64,000 nt of DNA, from the NCBI GenBank assembly GCA_024138015.1, contig JAMXBB010000002.1, positions 53,225,486 to 53,289,485 of the forward strand, read 5' to 3'. Positions within the stretch are counted from its first letter, which is position 1. Every line of letters begins with the position of its first letter. Both the position numbers and the translations under genes were made by a program. This DNA comes from Lumnitzera littorea (taxonomy: Eukaryota; Streptophyta; Magnoliopsida; Myrtales; Combretaceae). Below the pieces are notes generated by a model. The model saw nothing but the letters and a program-made list of their open reading frames with translations, was not told where the DNA came from and ran no database searches. Of the stretch, positions 1 through 10,745 are shown piece by piece.

Positions 1-37
1 CTTGCCTTACATTAGTTCTTCAATCCTTCATTGTTTT

Positions 38-560
38 TCTCTTAGGGTTCAAGCTAGCTCTTAGAGCACTAATCCCTCTTTTATTCCTTTTAGGGTTCCA
101 GCCAGCCTTTAGGGTGCTGTCCTGTCTTTCTCTTAAGGTTCAAGCCAATTCTTAAAGTGTTGATCCTTCTTTTATTCTTTTTAGAGCTCTAGCTAGCCTT
201 TGGGGCGCTGCCTCATCTTTCTAGGGTATTAGCTGGCTCTTAGAGCACTAACCCTTGCTTTATTTCTTTTTAGGGCTCTGGCCAGCCTTTAGGGCGTTGT
301 CCAATCTTTCTAAAGTGTTAGCTAGCTCTTAGAGCTGACCCTTCTTTTATTCCTTTTAAGGTTCTAACTAGCCTTTAAGGCACTGTCACATTTTTCTCTT
401 AAGTTTCAAGCTAGCTCTTAGAGCTCTGATCCTTCTCTTATTCTTTTCAAGGTTCCAGCCAACCTTTAAGGCATTGTCCCGTTTTTCTCTTAGGGTTCAA
501 GTCAACTTTTAAAGCACTGATCCCTTTCTTATTAGGGTTCCAACTAGCCTTTAAGGCATT
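38..560 (+). repeat. ~90-bp tandem repeat built of two ~45-bp halves
   Basis: About six diverged units, anchored by CTTAGGGTTC-like starts near 41, 132, 221, 310, 398 and 489 (spacing 88-91). Each unit has a CTCTTAGAGCACT half and a CCTTTAGGGTGCTG half, so a 45-bp monomer probably doubled before amplifying. It grades into the 84-bp array that follows, suggesting one lineage of repeats. It has no coding meaning. Probably part of the 3' untranslated region of a Tat/Ogre-lineage retrotransposon, since a TGTAGACA LTR start follows at 1603. Confidence 0.8.
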
Positions 561-569
561 TCCTCATTC

Positions 570-1345
570 ATTTTAGGGTCTTAACCAGCTCTAGGAGCAC
601 TTTGCCAGCCTTAGTTAGTCAGCTCATCATGGCATGACCAAGTTTAATCATTCTTTTTAGGGTCTTAGCCAGCTCTAGGAGCGCTTTACCCACCTTGGTT
701 AGTCAGCTCATCAAGGTACAACCAAGTTTCCTCATTCTTTTTAGGATCTTAGCTAGCTCTAGGAGCGCTTTGCCTGCCTTAGTTAGTCAGCTCATCAGGG
801 CACGACCAAGTTTCCTCATTCTTTTTAGGGTCTTAGCCAGCTCTAGGATAGCATTGCCTACCTTGGTTAGTCAACTCATCAAAGCACGACCGAGTTTACT
901 CATTCTTTTTAGGATCTTAGCCAGCTTTAGGAGCGCTTTGCCCACCTTGGTTAGTCAACTCATCAGGGCACGACCAAGTTTGCTCATTCTTTTTAGGGTC
1001 TTAGCCAGCTCTAGGAGCGCTTTGCCTGCCTTGGTTAGTCAGCTCATCAGGGCACGACCAAGTTTCCTCATTCTTTTTAGGGTCTTAGCCAGCTTTAGGA
1101 GCGATTTGCTTACCTTAGTTAGTTAGCTCATCAAGGCACGACCAAGATTGCTCATTCTTTTTAGGGTCTTAGCCAGCTCTAGGAGCGCTTTGCTTGCCTT
1201 GGTTAATCAGCTCATCAGGGCACTACTAAGATTGCTCATTCTTTTTAGGGTCTTAGCCAACTCTAGGAGCGCTTTGCCCACCTTGGTTAATCAGCTCATC
1301 AAGGCACAACCAAGTTTTCTCAACTCAGTTTAGGATCTTAGCTAG
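570..1345 (+). repeat. 84-bp minisatellite, about nine copies
   Basis: Units of exactly 84 bp start with GGTCTTAGCCAGCTCTAGG near 661, 745 and 829 and continue at the same spacing to about 1340. Each contains AGTCAGCTCATCA and CACGACCAAGTTT. Because 84 is a multiple of three, an open frame runs from 695 to 1126; it is a by-product of periodicity, with no start context or known domain. The array decays to about 1450. Position just upstream of an LTR start fits the hypervariable tandem repeats known in 3' UTRs of Tat-lineage elements. Confidence 0.9.
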
Positions 1346-1589
1346 CTTAAGGAGCGCTTAGCTCATTTCACTTTACTTTGTTAGTTCATAAGAGCATGAC
1401 CAAACTTCAATTCTTCTTTTCATCTTTCGACCATCTCTTAGAGCGCTACCCTTCTCTTCTCAAAATCCTCAATAGATTTGACTTAGGATAGTAAGCTAGT
1501 TGTAACGCTTCTTAGCATAAAATCCATTCTTAGGGCAAAAATAGTGCCTATTTTATCTTTGTAGTAAAGTTTTGCTCAAACTTTATCAC

Positions 1590-1602
1590 AAAGAGGAGCA
1601 GC
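1590..1602 (+). other. Candidate polypurine tract of Tat-1
   Basis: AAAGAGGAGCAGC lies directly before the LTR-like start TGTAGACATC. This is the expected position for the plus-strand primer of an LTR retrotransposon. Assignment rests on position and purine richness only. Confidence 0.5.
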
Positions 1603-2007
1603 TGTAGACATCTAATTTTTGCCCTTTCTCTTTTATTTTTTGGTTATAGGGTCTTAAATTAGAAAAATTTTCAAAAAAAATAGAAAATTAAAGAAAGCCC
1701 AAAAAAATGATGAATGTTAAAAAAAATAGGAATTCTAGAAAAATATTTTAAAAAAAAATAGGAAAATAGGAAAAAACACAAAAAATAAGAAATTTAGAAA
1801 AAAATACAAAAAAATAAGAAATTTGAAAAGTCATAAAATAAAATAGGGAATTTAGAAAATACTAAATTTTTAGATTGTTTAAATAGAATATAATTTTAAT
1901 TTAAATATTTTTGAATAAAAGGCTGTTGAGTTTAAACTTAGATTTAAATTTAACCCAGGCTAACCTAGTCCATATGTACAATTAATTACACATATGAATA
2001 AGGAAAA

Positions 2008-2080
2008 ACCAATAGCTCAGTTGGATAAGCACTTGGACTTGACATTGCATATGACTTGGAGATCCTAGATTCAATCTATT
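2008..2080 (+). other. tRNA-like segment inside the LTR
   Basis: TAGCTCAGTTGG (2013-2024) matches the pol III box A consensus exactly. GATTCAATCT (2068-2077) resembles box B at 8 of 10 positions. Spacing of 55 is somewhat long for a tRNA. The anticodon stem does not pair convincingly, so this is a relic or tRNA-derived insertion, not a working tRNA gene. Confidence 0.4.
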
Positions 2081-2321
2081 TCTTTTCTCACTTTATCACC
2101 ATGTCATCATCACATCACGGGCCACGTCGTCGCCACGTCTTTTGCCAACTCACTTCTAAGTGTGGTAGATACACTCCAACACACTCTGATACACTTCGGC
2201 ACATTCATATACACATAGCTATGTATTTGGCATCACATATTGTCTAGGTTCCTCCAATCCAAAAATGGAAGAAAATCATATTACATTTAATTTTTTTCAT
2301 CCTTAACACGACCATAACCCC

Positions 2322-2328
2322 TATAAAT
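2322..2328 (+). promoter_or_regulatory. TATA box of the Tat-1 LTR
   Basis: CCCTATAAATAGGGG is a strong plant TATA context in the LTR. Transcription would start about 30 bases downstream, near 2355, which would mark the U3/R boundary. The palindromic flanks CCCTAT and ATAGGGG are typical of retrotransposon promoters. Confidence 0.7.
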
Positions 2329-2478
2329 AGGGGTCTACTCTTCATTTTCAAAACAGAACAAAAACTTCAAAACACTTAAGAAAAGCAAAAATCAAAGTTT
2401 CCTCTCTCTAGCACGGTTTTTCTCTCTTTAAGATAGCATTCTCTATGGTGTTTATTGACGAAAATCACCACCATCGAA

Positions 2479-2625
2479 GTGAGCCGATCCGAGCCGAAGT
2501 GAGCCGACCAAGCCAATCCAAGCTGAAGTGAGCCAACTCAAGCCAAAGTGAGCCAACCGAGCCGATCCAAGTCGAAGTGAGCCGATCCAAGCCAATCCAA
2601 GCCGCAGTGAGCCAACTCCAAGTCG
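2479..2625 (+). repeat. GTGAGCC interlaced short repeat
   Basis: Units beginning GTGAGCC alternate between 20 and 29-30 bp (for example GTGAGCCGATCCGAGCCGAA, 20 bp). Six starts are visible. GC-rich compared with its surroundings, and downstream of the predicted transcription start, so it would be in the transcribed leader. Confidence 0.8.
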
Positions 2626-3417
2626 ACCTTTTTTTTCTTCATTTGTTTATTTGTAAATGTTATAAATGAGAAAAACAAAAAGAAAGAGAAGAAAAAACAG
2701 AAAGAAAAAAAGAAGAAGAAGAAAGAAAGTAGTCTATTTATTTATTTTAATAGATATAGATAGAATAAGTATAAAATAAATAAGATAATATAATGAAAAT
2801 AAAAATAAATAAATAGGTTAGTAAACAAAAATCATTTTCACACTTAGAAAAATTGAGTTTTCTAAAAATAAATGAAAATAAATCAATCAATTTTTAAATT
2901 AGAACATTTAGAATTTCCAAAAATAAAATCCAACTTAAGACTCCTTATAATCTTTTCTTAAATCAACTCAAAATGGGTAAAAACGTAAACCCGATAATTT
3001 TTTCAAAGATTAAAATCAAACCACCCACTAAAGTTTTTTATAAAAGAACTACGTGCGTCTGATCCCGAATAGCGGGTACGTAGACACTCATACTCAAGTA
3101 TGAGGCGACTTAAAATATGGAAAGTTTTATTTTTTCCATTTTTAGATATTTATGTAAATTAATCAATTTAGTCACATGTATCATAATTAGATGTTTTCAA
3201 AAATTAAAAAGGGTATATTTAAAAAGCGAAGTTAAATTCGAAAAACTTAAAAGTGGTACCCGTTTAAGGTTTAATAAATTAGCCTCTGGACCTAAATCTT
3301 TGGTTTTTAAAAATGCCGTTTTACAAATTGGTTTTTTAATCGATAGATCAGTAGCTAAGTTATAATCAATCTACCCAATTGGTTATAGCTTAACCCCTTT
3401 TCCTGACTCCGGTCGGG

Positions 3418-3427
3418 TGGCGACTCC
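3418..3427 (+). other. Primer-binding-like site of Tat-1
   Basis: TGGCGACTCC is the start of the site complementary to the tRNA-Arg 3' end used by Ogre-type elements. Only ten bases match; what follows (AAATTTTTTCG) does not continue the usual CACTGGGGA. The same ten bases occur in reverse complement at 61915-61924. Confidence 0.5.
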
Positions 3428-3445
3428 AAATTTTTTCGAGTTGGA

Positions 3446-3515
3446 TCTTCTTTAAACCCTAGTCGAAGGTCAATATTAAATGGGTAGGGTTTAGTATTGA
3501 TCGGTTTAAAGAAGA
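3446..3515 (+). repeat. Two-tier hairpin downstream of the primer-like site
   Basis: Outer arms TCTTCTTTAAACC (3446-3458) and GGTTTAAAGAAGA (3503-3515) pair perfectly. Inner arms GTCAATATTAAA and TTTAGTATTGAT pair with wobble. The counterpart at 61812-61884 keeps the inner arms but has a different, still complementary outer stem. Confidence 0.8.
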
Positions 3516-4211
3516 CCTAATTTTATAAAAAGAACTGGAAGGGTGAAAAACTAGGCTCGACATTGGGTGGCACCACTTCTTGTACAATCTTAAAAGTATC
3601 TCCCTAACGTAGTATTTGCTCACCCTTAGAATGGGAGCTTTCTTTCTTTTTCTTTTGAATGGTCCACTCCTTAACAACCTTCTCCCTAACAACTTGTTTC
3701 TATACTACAGCTTGACTTATGGTGGCTTTAGTACCATACATAGTTGTCAAAATCATGATTCTACAAGTTTATAATTTTAGAAGACTCTTTTGAATTAACT
3801 CATGTATAAAATGATTTTTATATAGAAACTTATGTTTTTTGACTAAGTTTACATGTAAACTTAGTAGAAACTTATATTTTTGACCGAATTTACCAATTTT
3901 ACATCTAAGTTAAACGAGCTAAAAAATGAAAAAAAAAATACAACTAAGCTTTTATAAGCTATCAATTATTAAGGATTACATCATCATCCATATCATTTTT
4001 TTTTCCTTTCTTCTATTTCTTTTATTCCCTTATTTTATATTTATAACCTTTATGTAGATTGCAGCTCCAATAGAAAAAATTACAAGGAAAACTATATGCT
4101 TGAGTTTATACCATTAATAATTTAAAATGAATTGAAATGTTTGATTCTCTAAATTCATTACTTTTTCAAAAAAACAAAGAAAAGGTATAGTTTTGACATT
4201 GTTTATTCTTC
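3516..4211. other. Unassigned AT-rich stretch with a perfect palindrome
   Basis: No gene, LTR edge or domain recognised. It holds a perfect 24-bp palindrome at 3842-3865 (12-bp arm ACTAAGTTTACA), flanked by direct repeats reading AGAAACTTATRTTTTTGAC-like on both sides. Confidence 0.6.
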
Positions 4212-4806
4212 TTAGGTACATGTTAAATTATATATTAGTGAGAACTTTTTTATGAAAAAAGAACTTAACTTCTTCATTTCTTTATTTCCATCATTTATTT
4301 CAAGTTTTGAATAATTACTATAAACATATCCATAATTTTTTAAAGATATTTTACATTGGTTTAGAAACTTAAGTTTGTACATTTTGATTTCATGTTCCAA
4401 TTTTACTATTCCTTTAACAATTTTAGATAGAATCATGAGTTTGATAACTTTGGTGGCACACTTGTCCAACTTCTACTTTTTGGCCTTAACGTGGGCTAGA
4501 AAAATGAGAGCATTACAATTAAGAAAATCAATGAAACTTTAAAATTCATGCCAAATGAAGCTCAAAGGCAATAAGTCTTCCCCCATGAGTTATAAAAATT
4601 GGCTTTACTCTTGTTGCTTAGCTAGACACAATAGTGGCTCGAACCTTACCTTCTTCATCAGAAAATATAGGTTCCCCCTTTTCATATCTAGAGATAATCC
4701 TCCTAGAATCCCAAAAGAACATTTTGTTGCACCACCTATCTTGAATCTTCTTAGAAGCAGTAGCACCATTCAACATCAATTTTATATCTTTATTTTAGAT
4801 GCGTTC
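4212..4806 (-). pseudogene. C-terminal part of decayed PF04195-like ORF, left of Gy-1
   Basis: On the minus strand an open frame from 4806 to about 4620 contains a tryptophan- and charge-rich segment (DRWCNKMFFWDSRRIISRYE is visible). It is in frame with the sequence at 14544-15283 once Gy-1 and one target duplication are removed. Further downstream 4469-4212 is a second lysine-rich open stretch of about 85 residues, perhaps the continuation after frameshifts, perhaps unrelated. Function unknown. Stops show it is dead. Confidence 0.5.
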
Positions 4807-5425
4807 TATTGCGAATTGCAACCAAGAACAAATAAGGCCGGTCACTAGATGGGTCTGAGCTTGCCGAAAGCTCAAAAAGGAGAATGATAGAGATTGTGCG
4901 AAAAGAACAAATGCGAATGAAAAGTAAGCAAAAACCCACTAACAACTCCAATGGATATGATATACGACATAATTTAATATGACACATAAATCGGTTCGGT
5001 GAGGTTACTCGCCACCTAGCCTTACTCAAGGGTTAAGATAACAATGTCTGATGCTTACAACTACAAGTACAAGAGGTATTTATACTAAAGAATTTAACGT
5101 AACATGCCTAAAAGGGAAAAGACAAGAAGAGCATTTCCTAAGGAAGTAATGTACAAGATACAAAAGGGTAAAAATGACTATTTAAGGAAAATAATGATTA
5201 GTATAACGAATTCTACACGTGATTCTATACACGTAGCAATGCTATTTTAGTGATACCATTGGAAGATGCAAACAAAAAGTATGGTCAGCTTACTTGTCTA
5301 AGCAAGGGTGCCTTAGTCAATTTAGAGTCTCTCTTTCTCGGCTTCTTGGCAAGGGAGATGCCGAGTCATTGGTCAACTCAGGCACAAGTGAGTAATCTGC
5401 AACTCGGTGTACTATAGAGAGATGG
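4807..5425 (-). mobile_element. Gy-1 3' LTR, outer part
   Basis: Homologous to 13683-14270 and, in reverse, to the Gy-3 LTRs. The LTR edge has drifted from TG to TA at 4807. A TATA box on the minus strand (TATTTATA at 5077-5084) corresponds to 14045-14052. The LTR is cut at 5425 by a 3824-bp insert and resumes at 9250. Confidence 0.88.
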
Positions 5426-8400
5426 TGTAAATCCTACTTTTAGTAGGCCTATGATTTAATTAAAAATACTTTCCGAACGTTCCCAAGGATCAACTAAACT
5501 AAAAACTTAAGTTTACATTTAGAAACGAATTAAATTTTTCCAATTCAAAAACCAATTATCGATAAAACCTGAGCTTGAAGAACTGTAAGCTCTAAAGTTA
5601 CTTAAGACCTTAAACCCTAAAACAATTAAGAAATTTTGATCCTAAGTGACTAATCGATAATTTAATTTGAAGAATGTCATTCAACTGTAGAAAATTTCAC
5701 AATTTTATAAAAATCAAATCATAAATTACAAAACAATGTAAGATAAAAACCATAAAACAATTTTCTATAAGACCATGCCCTTATCTTCATGTCTAAGCCT
5801 TACATATAAATAAGTAGACCAATCAATCACCTTAGATGACTTATCAATTGAAAGTTAGAATCATTTATCAATTGATAACTTATCAAAATCTAGTGACAAG
5901 ACATTTTCCTTATCACTCCTTCACTTATACTACATATGGACAATTTTTCACAAGATTTCACATGCTTAACTTCATTACATAAGACAAGACAATTCCATGA
6001 CCCCAAAGGACACTAAATGGCCGGTTTGAACAAGAAGAAGAGGGGGGCCATGCTCTTGTCTTTTAACCATCAATCACTTTTTCTTACACACCACTACTAT
6101 TCACTCTTTAATGCTTACATCATCAATAGTTTCAATTGTTGACTTTTGTATAAGCTACAAGACAACAATTTCAAGACATCTTAAACACCCATTTTCCCTC
6201 ATTCCCAACCAGCCACTCTTTCCCTTATTTCTCGCACTTTCAATTTCATTTGCACTTTCTCTTTCTCTCACTTGAAACAAACATAAAAGAAGAAACAACC
6301 TTACCCTACAAAATCCTTCATTTGGCCGCCACTTCTAAGTCCCACTCACGGCACTTCCATTACCTTTTCTTGTGTCATTTTCTTCCAACATCTAAGCTCT
6401 TTTAGAACCATTAGAACCTTCCATAAACCCCACTCTAAAGGATCAAACAACTCAAGTTTCCAAAAAGGGTACAAAAGGAGGAAGCAAAGTTAAGAGCTTA
6501 AGTGAAACATTTATGCACAACCACCATATTTTACTTTAAGGACGAGTAAGTGTTTCTTGTGATTAGTGGGTTAGTGTTCATGTTAGGAGAATTTGATTCC
6601 TTGAAGATACGAGTATGATTGTAAGTTGTTATAACACCAAAAACCATCCTAAGAAACAAACTCATGAAACCCTTTCATGAAGTTGAAACATGAGCATGTA
6701 AAATTAGTGTTTTGTAAAGATACTTATTTAACACTTTGAATAGAAGATTTTAAGTTGAGAGAAGATTTTAAGTTGAGAAAATCTTGAAACAAGAACTTGA
6801 ATGGAAGATAAGCATGCTAGACGTGAGAATTCAAAGGTCATTTGGATGTTGATTTTATTTCCATTAAGCTAAACATGCTCAAATCTAGACTTAAGTTAAG
6901 GAAAAATTCATCACATGAAGTTTTATGAAGAAACCAACTTTGTATAACATGAGCTATGATATGGAAGTTGTAATAAGTGTAAGATATTCTCTTTCTTTGT
7001 GTAAAGCATAAGTTAAAGGATCATCCTACGGAAAAAAATTTAAGTTAAGATTTGAATAAGAGTAGTTTAAGTGCATGATCTAACTCCTAAACTTAAGAAA
7101 ATAATAAAACAAGTTGAAAAACCAAGTGAGAACCCTTTAGATTCATCACGACTAGATCTGGAACATAGGTAAAAGACACTTAAAAATATGATAAAAGTAA
7201 GTGAACAAAGTAAAAAGATCAACTAAAGCAAGTATAGCAAGTATACAAAGCCTAAAACTAAAAACCGAGCCTAAAACTCTCAAAACAAACCTAGAACTCT
7301 AAGTTGGGCCTTCATTAAAATTTTGACCAGCACTTTAAAATATTAAAAAAGGTTGTTTTTAAGCCCACAAGAAATCCACCTAAGACTCCATAAGCCCAAC
7401 AAAGTCATTAACTTTAGTTCGAACCAAAAACAAGCCCATTTGATAACTTAAGCCCACTAAAGAGCCCATGAAGTGGTTGTTAGCCTTACAAGTATAAATC
7501 AAAGTTGTAAATCTGATCTCAAGGAGTATTTTGAGCTTAGGATAAAATCTTAAGACCAAGCCCAAAGGATTTCTCAAGTTATCAAAAAGTCCATTTACCA
7601 AACAAGGCCCAAAAGCACTTCAAAACATGAGGATCGCTACTGTTCTGGCCTATGGATAGATTTGCATGCCTCGTTTCAAAAATTTAACCTCACCACAATA
7701 AAGTACACTCGAAAACGATGAAGATTGACTATAAGATCATAAAAATATGATTTAAAACGAAAAAACTTATAAGCGATTGAACTTTCAATTAAAAATCGGG
7801 AAAAGATACGAAAACTAGTCAAAAGTATAACTTAAGGGATTTTAGCTTAGTATCCTAAGTTTATATCAATTCCTTATAGTATTATGATTTCGATGATTAG
7901 GGGACACCGCGTATAGAGACGATTTGCCCCCAAGTTACTTTAACTGACCGCATGGCAGAGTGAGTAAATTCCCGATGACTCTTTACTTGATTTTGCTTGT
8001 AGAATAGATGCACCTAAACATATATATATAAATTTGGATACTTATGGGATATAGGAAATGCATGTGTATGAATTTGCGGATGAATGCGATGGCTTATTAA
8101 TTATATATAATAATGGGAATTGTTTATACTAAATTATACATGCAAATTGTATGGAATGAAATTGTTTGGTCACCTTAAAAATCGAGTTAGTCACTTATAC
8201 AATTAAGAAATTAAAATGAATCATGCATTCCCCATATTGCATACAGATAACACCGACTGCCACTTGACGTAGAAGATGGGAAGGGATTCACAGGAGGACA
8301 ATCCTCCTGCAGGACTAGGCACTTGCTATGTCATCATATATATTGAGTCTCTATCCTAAGCTGATAGGCTTACTAGGCGCTAAGAGATGCCAACCGTCGG

Positions 8401-9249
8401 CAAAGGGCCAGGTCTTATGGCTTCTGCTTAGGGAGTGTGTTTGTAGATTGCAAAGGCCACCACACTGCTAAACTTAGGATTTTGAAAGTATGATTTATAA
8501 TTCGATAGAGAAAGTATATATAAATATATATATATATATTTACAATTTTGTTTTGGCTTAAGTACAATAGTGAAAATGAAATAAAACCCAAGGTCTAGAA
8601 CTCGAATTTTGGTTTGGGTTGGTTAATTATCTCCAAACCCCAACTACGGGGGGCGTAATTTTGAGTCATATGCAATTCCTAAGTCACTGTATGGGTTGTT
8701 TTGGTATACTGATTATTCATGCATTCATATGATTTTGCATCTAATAAATTTCTGCTATGTAGTACTGATAAGGGTATTTATCTCACTAAGCTTAAGCTTA
8801 CATCCCAATAGATTTTTGTTGTTGCAGGAAAACCTCTTCTCCAATCCGGGTCAAGGTGTGCCAGTAGTAAATCTCATATAGGGACAAGTTGGAGCAATCA
8901 GAGAGCAAAGAGGACATTTTGTAATAGATTTATAGATATCTAGTTACTTTTATATTTTTGTTCATAACATAGATTAAAATCTCTAATGCAGTTCCCTTAT
9001 GAATTGCATCCATTTGTAATATTCTTTTAGTGTAGGTCTCACGAGCCCATACGATTAGTTAATTTATACCATAGAAGTAATTTTAATTAAATTGCCCTAT
9101 ATTACTTATCTATGAGCCTAGTGGTAACATATAGTAGAAAGAGCCTTAAGTGTCGTATGAAAAGCCTACGATCAGTAAGGGGGTTGATAGTAGACCTTTA
9201 TATGGTATACGGTGACCTACCACGACAACAATACTGTTGGGTTGTAATA
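5426..9249 (+). mobile_element. 3.8-kb LTR-like insertion (probable solo LTR)
   Basis: Begins TGTAAATCC and ends GTTGTAATA, bounded by the 5-bp duplication GATGG (5421-5425, 9250-9254). The uninterrupted sequence is seen in the sister LTR near 14390. No protein domain is recognisable; short open frames (7380-7601 minus, 8696-8881 plus) have no support. A hairpin CCTAC-TTTTA-GTAGG sits at the left edge. Length, TG start and a possible CA-to-TA end fit a solo LTR of a long-LTR Gypsy family (Tekay/Del type); a coding-free LARD remnant is the alternative. A (TA)n tract lies near 8520-8540. Strand is assigned from the TG end and is tentative. Confidence 0.65.
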
Positions 9250-9403
9250 GATGGGCAGTCATTCGACTTAGCATAAAGAGTGACTCAATAAAGAAGTACT
9301 CAGCCTTAGTAAGAGTCAATTAGAGCAGGAGAATTCACCTTGCCAAGCCTTCCAATCCTTAGGTTCGATGCAAGTCAAAGGCCTAATAGCCTAATTCCTA
9401 TCA
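9250..9403 (-). mobile_element. Gy-1 3' LTR, inner part encoding the pol tail
   Basis: Continues the LTR after the insert and ends at the TGATAGG edge (minus strand). Read on the minus strand, the first codons of the LTR continue pol: the AIRPLT block is visible, then a frameshift and the GLEGLAR block, matching the intact counterpart in the 5' LTR at 14543-14440. The adjacent CCCAAAAGGAA just outside is the likely polypurine tract. Confidence 0.75.
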
Positions 9404-10340
9404 TTCCTTTTGGGTTGACTTAGATTTGGGATCAAATCTGAATGGTCTTTGATCAACTCTCCGTTAAGGTGATATGAACTAAGGTTGGCAATGTTGAAGG
9501 TGTTAGAAACTCCATGGTCCTTAAGCAACTTCAATCTGTAGGCGTTATTATTGATCTTCTGGAGGATTCTAAAAAGTCCTTCAACTCTTGTAAATAATTT
9601 GTTTCTCTTCTTACTTGGGAATCATTCCTTACTGAAGTGCAACCATACCAAGTCTCCTTGCTGGAAGTATTTAGCCGTCCTATCCTTGGCCTTCTCTCGC
9701 ATTCTTCTAGCAGCTTAGTCGATGTGTTGAGTGATTTTGTCGTAGATGTGTTGAAGGAATTGTGCTCTAGCTCTTATGTTTAGGTCTTCTTACGTGGGTA
9801 CAGGTACAAGGGTGTGATCAAAGGGCAACTCAAGATTGAAACCATAAACAACCTCAAAGGAGATATGCTTGGTGGTGTCATGTATTGTTCGGTTGTAAGC
9901 AAATTCGACTACTAGCAAGCAAACATCCCAATCAACCAAGTTCTTGCCCACTATAATCCGGAGCAGTGATCCCAAAGAGCCATTAATCACCTCTGTTTGG
10001 CTGTCAGTTTGGGGGTGACAAGAAGTACTGAATAGTAGTTTGGTTCCCATACAATGCCATAAGGTCCTCTAAAATGGCTCAAGAACTTCGGGTCTCTATT
10101 GGAGACTATACTTCTTAGCACGCCATATAACCATACAATCTCCTACAAGAAAAGAGAAGCAATAGCCGAAGCATCATTAGTTTTAGCACAGGCATAAAGT
10201 TCACCATCTTATTGAACCAATCTATCACAACCATTATAGAATCTTTGCCGCAAACAATTCATGGTAATCTAATGACAAAGTTCATGCTCAACTCAATCCA
10301 TGGTTTTATCGAAATAGGTAAAGGCATTGTTTTTCCTTTT
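9404..10340 (-). pseudogene. Gy-1 integrase (decayed)
   Basis: Minus-strand frame 10050-9790 shows the integrase core end: FSTSCHPQTDSQTEV followed by the AYNRT and EVVYGFNLELP motifs, so the catalytic Glu region is preserved. Upstream the core (to about 10330) is broken by stops and shifts. The zinc-binding N-terminus is absent because of the deletion near 10410. Downstream the C-terminal domain runs to the PPT and continues into the LTR. A hairpin AGATTTG-GGAT-CAAATCT (plus strand) lies at 9422-9439. Confidence 0.75.
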
Positions 10341-10394
10341 TCAGCTTGCACTTAGCTCTTGTGCACACGGTATAACTTTCAACAATTTAGTACA

Positions 10395-10745
10395 CATCTC
10401 ATCGCCACTGCGATAACTTGGTCTAACTTCGAAGGTATCTCAATGACTTACGGTCAGTATATATGACAAATTCTCTTCGTAGTAAATAGTGCTACCATAC
10501 TTACAATGCTTGGATTAGCGCCAAGAGTTCTTTGTCATATACAGAGTAATTTAACTGAGATTCTCTAAGCTTCTCACTATAGAAGGCAATTGGTCGGCCT
10601 TCCTACATGAGGACATCACCTATTCCAATTCCTGACACGTTGCAGTCTAGCGTAAATATCTTCTCGAAGTTAGGTAAAACTAACACCGGAGCAAAGGTCA
10701 ATATCTCCTTTATCTCAGCAAAACTCCCTTCCTCCCTTTCTTCCC
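10395..10745 (-). pseudogene. Gy-1 RNase H, C-terminally deleted
   Basis: The minus strand carries recognisable RNase H text (LNYSVYDKELLAL, then HYLLRREFVIYTDRKSLRYL). Just after TKLS the sequence jumps to the region after the integrase zinc finger (VCTRAK), about 0.4 kb shorter than Gy-3. This single deletion removes the RNase H end and the integrase HHCC. Confidence 0.7.

Larger units (their letters stand above)
1603..3417 (+). mobile_element. Tat/Ogre-like long LTR (Tat-1)
   Basis: Starts TGTAGACATCTAATTTTTGC and runs to the primer-site-like TGGCGACTCC at 3418. It contains a TATA box at 2322, a tRNA-like segment near 2013 and a short repeat array at 2479-2625, and no coding region; small open frames inside it are not genes. 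Its last ~400 bp is homologous, in reverse complement, to 61774-62262 and 62788-62950, so it is a repeat family present twice in the window. Since tandem repeats and a PPT lie upstream, it could be a 3' LTR, yet a primer site lies downstream as for a 5' LTR. A tandem element or a recombinant is possible. The element it belongs to is otherwise outside the window or lost. Confidence 0.65.

Noticed and set aside
1..600. Interstitial telomere repeats (TTAGGG words)
   Set aside because: TTAGGG occurs once or twice per 90-bp unit inside longer non-telomeric text; there is no (TTTAGGG)n run.
695..1333. Two open frames (143 and 61 codons) as a repeat protein gene
   Set aside because: They follow from an 84-bp period divisible by three; no domain, and the array lies in non-coding retrotransposon sequence.
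2008..2080. A functional tRNA gene
   Set aside because: Box A is good, but the anticodon arm does not pair and box B has two mismatches.
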